The notes: a model not told the origin generated them from the letters alone. Shown: positions 33,411-44,866, numbered from the stretch's first letter. The stretch: 64,000 bases of DNA from Dendrophyllia cribrosa (GCA_024195265.1 JAJLRJ010000009.1:9144791-9208790); one strand, 5' to 3'. Program-made: numbers and translations.

Positions 33411-34239
33411 ATAAAAGTCAATCTATTTAACTATGTAGTACTGCCTCTCACGCGCATGATGGATAGTCAAAATCAATGAACGCTCGAAAAACTGATATAG
33501 ATATAATGCATCGACCGTCAGGAACATATTGATATACGATTCACGGCAAATGCACACAGCCTCAAACAGCATTGACTTAAAGCGCTCATTGAGCGTAATC
33601 TGAAGGCCGTAATTTATTCCCACGAGTAATGGATGTGTACGTGTTTTCAGCGATACATTTTTTCCTAACAAAATGAAGTCAACTAGACAATAAAAAGGAA
33701 AGGTCACCACGTTCGTTTAGGAAAAAAAAATCTATTTTTCATTTGGTCAACTTATCCGCAAAGCAAACTTCCTTGGTTCGGACAGTGTGCGCGCTAATGA
33801 CGCAGTAAATTATGCGCAATAGTGATGCGCAATGCAATACTAAGGAATCGCCTTAACTCCAAAAAATGGAAAAAAAAATAATTTTTTTTAGACGGTGCAT
33901 CTTTGCAAGCCAGCTTCAGAAGATAACAAACTTAAACACTGTTAAGTCTTCAAGAAATCAAGTATTCTCCAAAATCGCTTCAAAATTGTTTCCAAAACTG
34001 AAGAGATGGTTCGCATTGTCCTCCATTTACTTTTAAAGGCGATGCACAGTCAGAGTCACGTGACAGGCTAACTAAACATCCGAGACCACGCTATTGTTTG
34101 TTATTTTGAAGTTTACTGGCTTTCATAAAAAGTCCCCTGGCCAGCTTTAAACGTTCTCATTATAAGCATTGGGATACATCATCTCAGCTTCAATTTCTAA
34201 GGCACATTCACTGCCAGTTTATCATTTAATGATGAGAAA
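33411..34239. other. Noncoding stretch, nothing recognised
   Basis: The minus-strand frame at 33423-33710 has no recognisable domain. No repeat ends were found. Confidence 0.5.
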
Positions 34240-34800
34240 TAGAATACAAACCGCGGTGATAAACATATTGAACTTATTCAATTTTGATAAAACTTGACGT
34301 TTCGTATGCTACTACATACATTTTCAAAAGTGATCGTTACGGTGTTGAAAACTATATTTATATAGTAGTGAAAAGGGACTGAGGCCGAGATTAAGTACCA
34401 AACTTAACAGTTGATCTATAAAAAGAAACAGCTAATTAATAAAGCATCAGCTTGTCGCTACTGACGTTTTAAAAGCTGGCTTCAGTTCTTGTATAAGCAA
34501 TGTTTTTTTTTGATTTTACAGTAGAAATCAGTTTTGCCCGACGCTAAGATATCAAAATGATCCCACTTGATGTTGTGTTCAGTGGTGTTGACATGGTCAG
34601 CAACGGCTGATGTGCGGTCATCTTTAGTGAGAGCCTTTAAATGCTCAGTTTTTCTATCATGAAGCCGTTGTTTAGTTTTACCAATGTAAAATTCTTCACA
34701 ATCCCAACAACTGGCTTTGTAAATAACTTTGAACTCTTGAGAACGATTCAACGATTCATTTAATGACGTCACGCGCGTAAGCAATGGAAGAAAATAACTT
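34240..34800 (-). pseudogene. Second Penelope-like element type, GIY-YIG end and 3' tail
   Basis: Residues 'FKVIYKASCWDCEEFYIGKT' hold the Cys pair and YIGKT signature, then 'QRLHDRKTEHLKAL', 'ADHVNTTEHNIKWDHFDIL' and 'CKIK'. A frameshift within an A-run near 34505 cuts off the expected terminal block, which continues in another frame. The tail (34290-34330) carries 'gcatacgaaacgtc', a GAAAC box next to a short hairpin, as in hammerhead-bearing Penelope-like elements. It is clearly a different lineage from the 19-20 kb copy. Confidence 0.75.
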
Positions 34801-34960
34801 CAATACAAGAATGTTAGTGTTGTGGTTTCTCAGTTGCTCCGTTTTTTGGTGCGTGTTGCTACAACCATAGGCAATACACCTTAATAGAACCATGTTTCTT
34901 CCTCAGGGCGCACCAAAATGAGAGGAACCGAGAAACCTCGACACCGGCATTCTTGTATTG
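34801..34960. mobile_element. 160-base hairpin MITE with CAATACAAGAATG ends
   Basis: The left arm starts CAATACAAGAATG and contains 'gtttctcagttgctc'. The right arm is the inverse, ending CATTCTTGTATTG. No gene. Confidence 0.75.
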
Positions 34961-35291
34961 ACGTCACAGCAGACTATTTCCAGTCTTTCTTCTTGCGCGG
35001 TTTTGTACCCCACCGAAAGTGAAATTTCACGTTTTTTAACGGCTAAAACACGGAAAAGAAAATCGATATCGAAAAAACTCTTTTCGATTTTCTTATAAGA
35101 ACACCATGTAGATTCCATCAAGCAAATAAAAAAAATCTGTCATATACACTTTAAGAAAATCAAGTATTTCACACTGTGAGCAGCCCAACCAATAATTCCT
35201 TAAGTGCAAATCGTGCTCAACATCTACAATTTGAAACTCGACAGTAATATCTAACCTTAAAGATATACAAAATGCTTTCATTTTGTTGCAG

Positions 35292-35363
35292 AGATTTAGG
35301 GATAAATGAACTTTATGATCTGCCGCTTGGAGTATTAATACATTTGTCGAAATTGAAGACTTT
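35292..35363 (+). pseudogene. Leucine-rich repeat exon 5, splice donor lost
   Basis: Acceptor 'tttgttgcag', then 72 bases in the same phase as the other repeats ('DLGINELYDLPLGVLIHLSK' plus 'LKTF'). The next bases are 'ttgcgtat' instead of GT, and reading on reaches a stop within a few codons. This looks like a dead or skipped exon; a non-canonical GC donor two bases downstream would shift the frame. Confidence 0.65.
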
Positions 35364-35935
35364 TTGCGTATAGTTGCGTTTATTTTCTTTGACTCTAATT
35401 GTTTGATACCAAGTTTTGAGCAGATGCAGTTAGAGTGATTTCTCGTAACCCCTGAAATAGAAATTAGAGAAATGCGCACTATCAGATACTAATTCCATCG
35501 TTTTCTTTTTTACTACTGACTATTCAAAAATGACCGTGTAGTATTGTTTCGTGGGTTTTGTGAAATAACTCTGTGCGTAGATGATCTAACAAAAGTTGAG
35601 AATCTACTTTTACCCTTTCAGACCGGGGTTTTTAGTCTCCCGGGACCTCTATTCATTTATAATATAAAAGCAATGGCTAGGAAAGTTAGAGAGTTTATAG
35701 TATGTTGAGAAATATCTTACGTAGGTTAAGTCGCGTGACGTGGTGACGTAACATGACACCGGAATTGTGTATTGCATCCATCTGTCATATCAATGTTCCC
35801 AGATGAATTTCAGAAAAAGTCACGAGGTTTGGTGGGCGTTGGTTAAACGTTTAAAGTCAGCGCGAGCACTTTCCTCGTTTTCATTGTTTCGCATTTACAG
35901 GGTTTTATATACTAAGTGCTGTTTTCTTTTTGCAG

Positions 35936-36007
35936 ATTTTTATCTTACAATGGAATTCGTAATCTGCCGCCTGGAATATTTTCTAATTTATCGAACTTGG
36001 AGAGGTT
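35936..36007 (+). CDS. Leucine-rich repeat exon 6 (72 bases)
   Basis: Acceptor 'ctttttgcag', donor 'aggtt|gtacgt', phase 2 at both ends. It encodes 'FLSYNGIRNLPPGIFSNLSN' followed by 'LERL'. This is the last recognisable exon of the receptor-type gene in the window. Later repeats, the C-terminal cap and any membrane part would lie beyond the elements to the right or have been lost. Confidence 0.85.
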
Positions 36008-36954
36008 GTACGTATGGTTTCCTTTTAATCTATTTGTGCTACCTGTTTATGATTTCGTATCCCTTATACAAGTTAAAAATGTACTTGATGTTTTAAAAAT
36101 CCAAGCAGAGTATAAAGGGAGGGAAAAAATAAAATATTTAAATTCCTACCGTTTCGGAGTTTAAATCAAACGTCCTCACTCGATGAAAAAACTGAGTGAA
36201 TGAATGACCACATCCGGGAGGTTGCCAAGCAAGTGCTTTGCCGAAAGGGGATAAAATGCATTGACCATCCCCTCACTCCCTTACGTGACACTTACGTGAC
36301 TATAACTATAATGAGCTATCAATAAGCCCAGTGGTACAAAACATAAAAATTATATTCTCAAGCAAATATTTCATTACTTTAAGTTGTTTCAAGCCAGAAT
36401 ATGTGCAATTTCATATGACGCAACTCACTATTTTGACTCCACTAACAAGAGATATTCAATGTGAAATAGTTTATTTAGGATGAGTTAGTCAATGTATCCT
36501 ACTAACATATTCTGCCTATTCTATTGTCTTGATCATTTTAAATACATTTCACTTACATTATATTTCAAAAGTTCAGAAAATTGTGCCACGTCGGCTACGA
36601 AAAAACACTAAATACCACCATTTAAATGTGGTATCCGCAGTCACGAAAATGATTATTAGAATTAGCTGGTGATATCGTGGAAACTTTTAAAAAAGTTTGT
36701 TTGGTGCTCACGGTAAGGCCGTCGCACTATAATAGTATGACATCAAGTTTTGATTAGATGGAGTAAATATGTGTCGATGATGTTATATCTCTTATATACG
36801 TTAAAAATATACTTAATAGCTGTATAATTACTGATCCTCATTAAATCCTATTGTTCTCTCTCTGCATTAGATCAACGATTGCAGCGTGATTAGGACTCGG
36901 ATTCCAAGTGTCTGAGGAAAATGGGGGCGGTCCTTTTTGCTAGCAGGGGAAATT
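36008..36954 (+). other. Noncoding stretch, nothing recognised
   Basis: Presumed intron after the last repeat exon. No further repeat-type exon, no transposon ends. Confidence 0.5.
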
Positions 36955-37080
36955 ATCAGGGGTAATAATAAACGTGCTAAAACAGACTAGCTGCAATATT
37001 GCAATATTGTTAATATTGCAGTGTGCACGCTGCAATATTAAAAATATTGCAGTTAGTCCGATTTTACCACGTTTAAGTAT
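36955..37080. mobile_element. Hairpin MITE with internal tgcaatatt palindromes
   Basis: The left 'aaacgtgctaaaacagacta' region pairs with an inverse near 37060, and the centre is built of repeated 'gcaatatt' and 'aatattgc' words. About 125 bases. Confidence 0.6.
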
Positions 37081-37427
37081 CCCCCCCTAAATATTTCGTT
37101 ATGAAAAGACCGTTTGGGTCTTACCCTTATTATTTTCGCCGCTGACATTTGTTTATATTGGAATCCCACTATATAATTTACAACTGAAGATGAAAATTTC
37201 TAAACTAAAAAAAAACAGCGCACAAGAAAACTATTCCAGGAGATATGTGAACACAAAAAAATCCAATTTATTATAAATCGTGACTTGTTTACGCCTCATA
37301 CAAGGTTTCTCATTTATACAAAATAACTATTTTAGTGCAATTAGTGCTAACCACAACTGGCTCAATGGATTTTTCCTTTAACCCCTTTTCTTCTTTTTGC
37401 TCACTGTACTTTTGTTCAACATCGTCC

Positions 37428-38600
37428 TTAATTTACACATTTTTCTTCATTTACCTCGACATTAATTTCAAAATGTTTTGAAGTCGTTTCCTGCAAGATT
37501 TCACTTGCTTTTCTCTGAAGTGTCGATGACGTACATTTATACGCCCTTACTCCATCAGATGATCGATGGTCAGTGGTTTCTTGAATAATCTGTTCTGGTG
37601 AACCGCCATGATACAATCGCGTTGCACAACTACGCCGAAGGGAATGATCTGTATAGTGTCCATCGAACCCCGCTTTTTCATAATTTTCTTTACCACATTC
37701 TCCAAAGTTTCCCCTCCCATTCCTTTTTAAGTCGTGAATACGACTTATTGCGGTTACTGGAGAAAAGTCACTCGCTCATCGTAAACTTTATATTAAATTT
37801 ATATTAAATTGTTGATATGTTACACTTCGGTAGTAGCATACATGGAGTACATGGGAGAAAACCAAGTCCGCCATTACGGTCGTTGTGTTTACGAATGCTC
37901 GATGAGCTGAAACGTCGTTTGGGAAAACGTTGAGGTTCTTTTACTTGTTATTATTGTTTGGCAAGGATATCTGACATTTAAATTGAAGCAAAAGGTAAGT
38001 TTGTTCCTTATTTTCATTTTCGCTAGTAAGCACATTCCTTCGTGTAAGGTTGACAAACATTGCCGAGCTGAGATTGTGCAGTACGGACTGTAATTCATCT
38101 TTAAAGCATTCACGTTTGATAAAAATCACAGTGGATTTTACTAGCCACGTGTTTGCTATACGCTCTGGAGAATAACCCAGGACTCCCTCAGCTACGTACA
38201 CACACAAAGGTTTTAGAGGTCCTTCTTTGGTAAAAAATATTGGTACGTAGATCTGCAACATAAGGGAAGTAGTCATAACATGTACAATCGAAGAGGACCC
38301 ACCTAGTGTAGGGTAGGAAAAGGTCCGATAGTTGTTTCATATTCTCGACTTGGCTCGCAAGGAGCCTTTGATTTGTAATACCACTGAGGTGTCCCTTTTT
38401 GGCTAAGGCGAAGCTCGAAAATAAAACGCGTTATCGCTGACTTCCATTGGAACATGAGACATGTATTTCTTAAACAGTTCAACCGGGCAACGCTCTGAAT
38501 CAGTCAAATTCTTATATGCCCGAACAGTTTCCTTTTGATATGCAAATGGCCCAATCCCCCATTATTAGTCTTACTTATACCCTCGGTGTACTGCAAAAAT
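37428..38600 (-). pseudogene. Crypton-like tyrosine recombinase
   Basis: The C-terminal block on the minus strand has 'GFDGHYTDHSLRRSCATRLY' (the H-x-x-R catalytic box), then 'TTDHRSSDGVRAYKCTSS' (the second conserved His/Arg region, where TGHRS is usual). A more N-terminal piece is found about 38600-38320 ('ERCPVELFKKYMSHVPMEV', 'NAFYFRASP'). Between them lie about 500 bases (37760-38300) without homology, an insertion or intron. Several frame breaks occur, including one at about 37690. The family includes Crypton elements and domesticated host relatives; the frame breaks favour a dead transposon. Confidence 0.65.
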
Positions 38601-38773
38601 TCACTCCCCAATTCGTCATACTGTAAAGATAGCTGTGAGTTTTTTAACCTCAAATTTCTGTGCTCTTGCCCAGCTCTCAGAGCAAAGTGAATACCATAAA
38701 CCTAAACCAATGTATCGCGAAGCAATTCCGCGTTTTCGACGCCTACAAAACCATGTTCCCACAAATAGTTTTC

Positions 38774-38920
38774 TAGTAGTATAGGGGATTGCCCGATCTG
38801 CCCCACCCCCCAAAGACCCAAACGAACCCCTCCTGGCTCACTTCGTTCACCAGGAGGGGTTTCATGTTAAGGTCTTTGGGGGGGGGGTGGGGCAGATCCG
38901 GGCAATTCCCTATACTACTA
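38774..38920. mobile_element. Hairpin MITE with TAGTAGTATAGGG ends
   Basis: The left arm TAGTAGTATAGGGGATTGCC with 'ctgccccaccccccaaag' returns inverted to the right end CCCTATACTACTA. The centre is a second small hairpin around 'cccctcctgg'. It lies just left of the Polinton-like element. Confidence 0.8.
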
Positions 38921-38997
38921 TTGATCAGGTGATTTTTCACCAATCGAAGGAATGTAAACCCAATACATAGGGCCGTTCGATTCTGCCCCACCTCCAT

Positions 38998-41900
38998 ATG
39001 ACTTTCGCGAGATATGATACATACACCTTTACACAACAGAATCAAGCTTTCAATGCTTGGCTGCGCAGTTATAAGATGGCCGTTCCTGTCAACTACCCCA
39101 CAAAGGATCTCTCTTTGTTTTACTATGAGATCAAGCCTGAGCTGCTTAGAGTAATTAAAAGAGAAGTTGAACGTTTAGGCCCAATTAAGGCTAACTTTAC
39201 TAAGCGAATTAAACTTAGAAAGGAAACCAATAAAGGTACTGAATACACCAACTTCTTCTTCAGACAAGATGTACCATTACTATTTAATAGCTATAATCCA
39301 GAAGAAATCATAAAAAAAGCTTAACACCGTAATCAACAATAACAAAGATCTGATCTCTTATTGGGTAGAAAGAGGCTCAGGGTGGGTTGTTAACAGGCTT
39401 TTGAACGTTTATCTCGACTTTGCGAAAAACGTGCCAATAAGAGGCGGTTCATACATCCCTCTTCCTCTAAAGCTCAAAGCTAAACATGCCATCATAAACA
39501 TCAAAAACAAAGACCAGGCTTGTTTGCGATGGGCTTTGAGAGCTGCACTTTTCCCAACATCAGACGTGAAACACTCTGATAGGCCAAGCAAATATCCAAC
39601 AAACGATGGCTTGGACTTTACAGGTATTTCCTTCCCAACACCTTTGCAGGAAATACCGAAGGTCGAGAAATTGAACGACATTGCAATTAAAGTCTTCGGT
39701 TGGCAAAATGGAAGAGCAGTGGTCTACCATGTCAGCGAGATGGAAGGTCGGGAGATCAGAAGAGTCAATGTGATGCTCATCACAAACGCAGAAAGAAGCC
39801 ATTACTCTTACATAAAAAAGGCATGCTTCTTCGAGAACAACACGCCACAGACCACCAGGTTCACTTCTGTGTGAGATGCTTGCAAGGCTTTCATCAGACA
39901 GAGTTCTCAAAGACCATCTCATCTACTGCAAAGGAGCAAAGGGCCGAGCAGTAAGAGTCGAGATGCCCAAGAAAGGCGAACACATGCTTCGCTTTAAGAA
40001 CTATCAAAACCAGATGAAGGCACCGTTTATAATCTACGCAGATTGTGAAAGTCTCATCCATAAGATGGACACATGTAAACCATCCCCTTAGCAAAGCAGC
40101 ATCACTAAGACCGAGGTTCACAAACCCTGCAGCTTCAGCTTCGTCGTTGTCAGGTCGGATGATATGTCTGGCAAGCCATACTTCTATAGAGGGGAGAACG
40201 CTGTGAGAGAGTTTCTGACCACACTTCTAGGGGTGGAAAAGGAGATTAGGGAATCTCTCAAACAGAAGGCCCCACTACAAATAACAAACGAAGACTGGAA
40301 AGACTTCAACGCAGCAGGCAAATGCAACATCTGTCACACAGACTTAATTAAACACAACACAAGAGACGAGGTAGAATTCTTCGACCCATCCACAGGAGAA
40401 TACTTCGGCCTTATTCACAGGAACACAAACAGATGTTACTCCAAAATGATCAAACTCACTTCAAAAGACGATGAAGGCAAGTGTATCATCGACAAGTGGC
40501 ACCCAAGATTGCCAAAGCCCGACGATGAGATTGAAGACGACTGTTGCTTCTGCGGCGAGCCTCTATTACGCGAGAGTTTTAGAGACGCAGTAAGAGACCA
40601 TTGTCACATCACAGGCAAATACCGCGGTGCAGCCCACAACTCTTGCAACAGAAGTATTTTCAGAATCAACCCAGACAAAATCATAATCCCAGTTGTCTTT
40701 CATAACCTGAAAGGCTACGACTCGCACCACCTAATGCAGCAAATCGCAGAGGCTGGTTCTGATCTTAGATGCATACCTACAAATATGGAGAAGTACATCT
40801 CTTTCTCCCTAGGCAAGCTGAGGTTCATAGACAGTTGTCAGTTCTTGCAAGCAAGCCTAGACAGCCTTGTTGCATCAAACAAACCAGAGGACTTCGAGAT
40901 TACAAAGCAACACGAAGCGGATCCATCAAGAAGAAGCCTTCTCTTCCAAAAGGGCATCTACCGTTACGAATACATGGACTCTTTCGAGCGATTCGAAGAA
41001 GAGTCTTTACCCCCGAAAGAGGCCTTCTACAGCAAGCTCAGAATGGAGCACATCAAAGATGAAGACTATGAGCACGCTCAACGAGTGTGGGATACCTTCG
41101 GATGCAAGAATCTCGGAGAGTATCACGATCTTTATCTGCGAACAGATGTCTTGCTGCTTGCAGATGTGTATGAGAACTTTACGAAAACGTGCCTCAAAAA
41201 CTACGGCCTAGACCCCGCACACTACTACACCAGCCCTGGTTTGAGTTGGGATGCGTTGTTGAAATACACGGCCATTGAGCTTGAGCTCCTGACCGACTAC
41301 AACATGCATCTCTTCATCGAAAAAGGAATGAGAGGCGGCATATCCACAGAGATATGATGAAGCGCTACAGCAAGGCGAACAACCCATACCTCAACAGCCA
41401 CAACCCGGAAGAGACAGTCTACATCATCTACCTAGATGCAAATAACCTCTATGGTTGGGCCATGAGTCAGCTGCTTCCTGTTGGCAACTTCAGATGGGCC
41501 CGAACTATGCCAACCGAAGAGCAGATCATGAAGTGGACACCAAACAGAAAGCGCGGCTTCATCCTCGAGGTTGACCTGGAGTACCCACAAGAGCTCCACG
41601 ACAAGCACAACTCATACCCTCTCGCCCCAGCGAGGTCACAACTTCCAAGTGAGTGGATGTCGCCTTACCAAAGATCCCTCACGAGTGAGCTGAAACTAGG
41701 GAAGGACAGGACCGAAAAGCTTCTCCTCACGTTGAAAGACAAGCACAACTATGTCCTTCACTACCGAAATCTTCAACAATATCTCAAGCTCGGGATGAAG
41801 CTGAAGAAGGTGCACAAGGTGCTGTATTTCGACCAGAAGGCCTGGATGGAGCCCTACATCAGACTGAACACCGAGCTCAGAAAACAAGCCACGTCGGGGT

Positions 41901-42744
41901 TTGAAAAGAACTTCTTCAAACTCATGAACAACTCAGTCTTCGGCAAGACGATGGAAAATCTCAGGACTCGCACCGACGTAAGGCTAGTTCGAGTGGACGA
42001 GACAGACAAGCTGGGGAAGCTAATCGCCAACCCGCCCTACGCAAGAGCATCAGTCTTCGGAGAGAGTCTTGCTGGCATCCAGATGCACAAAGACAAGATC
42101 CTTATGATAAAACCGGTCTACACAGGCATGTGCGTGCTAGATCTGAGCAAGACCCTGATGTACGACTTCTACTACAACCACCTGGATCTGAGGTACGGCT
42201 TTAGATGCCAGCTTCTCTACACCGACACATATTCCCTGCTTCTGGAAATCAAGACAGAGGACGTCTACAAGGACATGGAAGACGAACTCTACTTCTACGA
42301 CACGAGCGACTTCCCAAAGGACCATTTCCTTCATAGCCAAGAGAACAAGAAGGTGATTGGCAAAATGAAGGACGAGTGTGCTGGCGTGCCAATCTCTAAG
42401 GTCGTCTGCTTGCGTTCGAAGATGTATTCGATCCAGAAAGACACAATGCAAACCATTAAAAGAGCAAAGGAAATGGGGGAGAAGGTTACGGAGAACATTA
42501 AAAAAGCAAAGGGAACGAGGAAAGTGGTCACAAAAATGAGTTACTACACCAGAACTACAAAGACGCTCTCTTTAAAAGGGAAGTCTACAAACACGGGATG
42601 GACATGCTTCGAAGCGAAAACCACCAGATCTATGGCGTGCATCTAAACAAGACGACGCTCTCGCCATTTGACTCAAAGCGCTGGATTGCAGACGACGGCA
42701 TCCACACGCTGGCATATGGTCACAAAGATATCGGAGGCAACTGA
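38998..42744 (+). pseudogene. Protein-primed family B DNA polymerase of the Polinton-like element
   Basis: Replication polymerase of the element, recognised by ordered motifs: Exo I 'IIYADCESL' (about 40040), a CxxC/HNH-like zinc segment 'RDHCHITGKYRGAAHNSCN' (about 40600), Exo II 'FHNLKGYD', Exo III 'YLRTDVLLLAD', palm motif A 'IIYLDANNLYGWAMSQLLP' (about 41420), 'KLMNNSVFGK', and motif C 'LLYTDTYSLLL' at 42215-42241. Motif C should be DTDS; the second Asp codon is TAT (42230-42232), removing a metal-binding residue. Frame breaks occur near 39320, 39820, 39905, 41350 and 42535, with an in-frame TAG at 40089-40091. The start ATG at 38998 gives the usual N-terminal domain. It converges with the integrase and overlaps it by 25 bases. 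Confidence 0.9.
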
Positions 42745-43708
42745 GTGTCGGGTGGTACAACCATCAGCTCCTCTCGGACGAAGCCCCGCTTGGGTCCATC
42801 GTAAAGGTAATACACGACCGGCTCGTTTGGCTTGGTGACAACTCTTTCAATGTTGTAGACCTTTAAAGACAAGATTGGGTCGGTCGCTCGTCTACCACCC
42901 CCTTCCAACTCGCCCGGCTGGTACAAATTTCTCACACACCCGGGGAGGGAGCTTTTTCTCATCTACCCCTACAGGCCTAGAATTTGGAGTCAAGGGTTTG
43001 GCCGATACCTCTCTTTTTTTGATTGCTTCCACAGGCTTCTTCCCAGTCAGTCTAGTCACCTCATTGTTCAAAGCTGAAGCAACTTCAGAAAGTCTTTTAA
43101 CCCATTCAGTCGATCTCTGACCGGAGGGCAGTCGCATTTCAACAGCATACTGATGGCCAAACAGGCGTTTGGCCAGGGTTCGGTTGAATCTTTCAACTAT
43201 CGCTTGGTCTCGGTGGATGTCAACACGTCCACGGCGAATAGAGGTTTTGTTGTTTTCCATAGCCTTAGTCACAGCACCCATAAACTCACGCCCAGGGTCG
43301 ACTTGTAATAGTTGAGGCCATTTCAAAGGCCCACGCCTGTAAATCCTCCGAAAGGCCCTCGCAACCTCATCAGACTCTTTCGAGGTCAAGGGCTCTGCTT
43401 CTTTGTAGCGGCTAGCCACATCGACAACAGTCAAAGCGTATTTGTAAACCTTTCTCCCGTGAGGTAGTTTGTCGTGTGACAAAAAAAAGTAGATCTGCTT
43501 GATGCACTGCATTGGGTGAGAAGACATCAAACTTTGGCCGAGGAATGTAGCGTGGCGCGGGAAGGAAGGTTTGCCAAAGGGCTTGCTTGACAAGCCACTT
43601 TTTCGCTATATCTTCGGATACCTTAGCTGCGGCTAGCTTTTTCACAGCAGCAAGCCCTTTCCAATAGCCTTGTGGGTTGTAGTAGATCCTTGAGAGTTTT
43701 GCATCCAT
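42720..43708 (-). pseudogene. Retroviral-type integrase (RVE) of the Polinton-like element
   Basis: Inserts the element into host DNA. It begins at ATG 43708. An N-terminal helical region ('YWKGLAAVKKLAAAKVSED', 'KKWLVKQALWQ') is followed by the catalytic core: first Asp in 'YALTVVDVASRYKEAEPL', second in 'LLQVDPGREFMG', Glu in 'AIVERFNRTLAKRLF' about 35 residues later. The C-terminus is 'VVYYLYDGPKRGFVREELMV'. The three acidic residues are present, but frameshifts near 43520 and 42930 break the gene. It runs tail to tail with the polymerase, and its start lies 22 bases after the stop of the next gene. Confidence 0.88.
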
Positions 43709-43730
43709 ATGTGTGTGTATATTAGGAGTT

Positions 43731-44159
43731 TTAAAGAAATCGAAACGCTGCATACCCAAGGGCAAGCGCGCCCATGTCAATAAACAGGAGCTCGCCTTGC
43801 TTCTGCTGTTCACTGGGCTGATAGAAGTCAGAGAACTCGGGTTCTTTGGGAGGTGTTATTTGTTGGTCCCGGTGGGTTTGATTGTAGAGCACCGGCGCTT
43901 GGTCGGTGTTAGTAAAATTTTGTTTTGCTTGATCTTTAACCTGATCGTTGGTCGCAATCCAGTCGAGGAGCTTTGTGTGGTCTTTCTGATATTTAGCGTA
44001 GGCCGCCTGGTAGGCTTCGAGAGCTTTGTCGTGTCTGACGTTCTCTTCCAGTGCGGCGTCGGGACCACCCCCAGACAAATATTTTGCAAGATAATTGCCG
44101 CCAGTGAAAGCGGCTGCATTGAGAACTGCTCCACCAACCATCATAAGGATTCTGGCCAT
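43731..44159 (-). CDS. Conserved membrane-type protein of the Polinton-like element
   Basis: A 142-residue intact frame. The N-terminus 'MARILMMVGGAVLNAAAFTG' is hydrophobic and the C-terminus 'FIDMGALALGYAAFRFL' is also hydrophobic. Between is a charged, Tyr/Lys-rich helical part ('ALEAYQAAYAKYQKDHTKLL'). I recall similar proteins beside polymerase and integrase genes in cnidarian Polinton-like elements, but I know no function. Codes on the same strand as the integrase with a 22-base gap, so probably co-transcribed. It is one of the few unbroken frames in this element. Confidence 0.7.
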   Translation of the reverse strand: MARILMMVGGAVLNAAAFTGGNYLAKYLSGGGPDAALEENVRHDKALEAYQAAYAKYQKDHTKLLDWIATNDQVKDQAKQNFTNTDQAPVLYNQTHRDQQITPPKEPEFSDFYQPSEQQKQGELLFIDMGALALGYAAFRFL

Positions 44160-44230
44160 TGTTGTTGTTGCTTGTGCTGTTTATCAATCTCGTCGAGACG
44201 ATTTTGATATTTTTTCGTGACTTCAGTCAT
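44141..44230 (-). CDS. Small basic/helical ORF overlapping the previous gene's start
   Basis: A 29-residue frame ('MTEVTKKYQNRLDEIDKQHK', then a Gln run) ends inside the first codons of the 43731-44159 gene. The same frame is open for another 14 codons upstream without an ATG. It may be the end of a longer gene disrupted by the region to the right. Function unknown. Confidence 0.3.
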   Translation of the reverse strand: MTEVTKKYQNRLDEIDKQHKQQQQWPESL

Positions 44231-44866
44231 TTGTTTAATGGCCCCAGTTGTGACGTAAACCGCCTTCACACTTCTCTTGGAGAGAATTCAGTCATGTCTA
44301 TTATTAGAAAATAGTAAATGTACAATTGAAAACGTAGTGTGCATGCGCACCAAAAAGAAAGACAGTCCATACCATAAAAGAGATACCACAAGTACTAGAA
44401 CGTACAACGGAATATAAGGGGTAAAAAAATTTGGTTTACTAGTTCACAAAATTTGGTGTTCTAGTTCACAAAATTTGGTGAAGTCTAGGGGGATGAAAGA
44501 GTGGCCACTTTCTGAACCCTGCTTAGTGGGGGATGTTTTCCAGTGGACGGTACCCCTGGGTGAGCCCGCTCCGGCCCTACTGGCAACAGGGGGTGCTCAA
44601 CCAGTTCTCGCCCTCGCTCCCAGAGGTAAAATGGGAAAGACAACCGCCTTGTCTGCGGTTAAAGTCCTCACTTCGGTGAGGCAAAGAGCCCTAGCCGAGG
44701 CTAGGCAGAACAGCCACCGAGCACCCCCGACTAGGGTTTTATCATTACATGTAACGCAATGTCGCGCGTTACAGTCACACTTCAGCCTCACGCCATGTCA
44801 GGCGATTGTGTTCTTTTGTTAAATAAAGCGAGAAACTCGAGTTTAGTTTCTCAAATCTGACTTGGA
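44231..44866. other. GC-rich, hairpin-rich block between two Polinton-like genes
   Basis: About 44490-44810 is markedly more GC-rich than everything around it. It contains stable small hairpins ('cctcacttcggtgagg', 'ccctagccgaggctagg'), followed on the plus strand by AATAAA (44822-44827) and a 'gagaaactcgag-tttagtttctc' inverted pair. A 115-codon plus frame crosses it but looks like chance. At its left edge is a doublet of 'ctagttcacaaaatttggtg' (about 44440-44481). It could be an inserted retroelement leader or a structured RNA gene. Neighbouring Polinton-like genes are normally only tens of bases apart, so it is probably foreign. Confidence 0.4.

Noticed and set aside
41696..42531. Minus-strand frames beneath polymerase B
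   Set aside because: Antisense shadows of a strongly recognised polymerase.
44475..44822. 115-codon plus-strand frame in the GC-rich block
   Set aside because: Composition reflects high GC and hairpins; no domain, low-complexity text, and its position suggests noncoding sequence.
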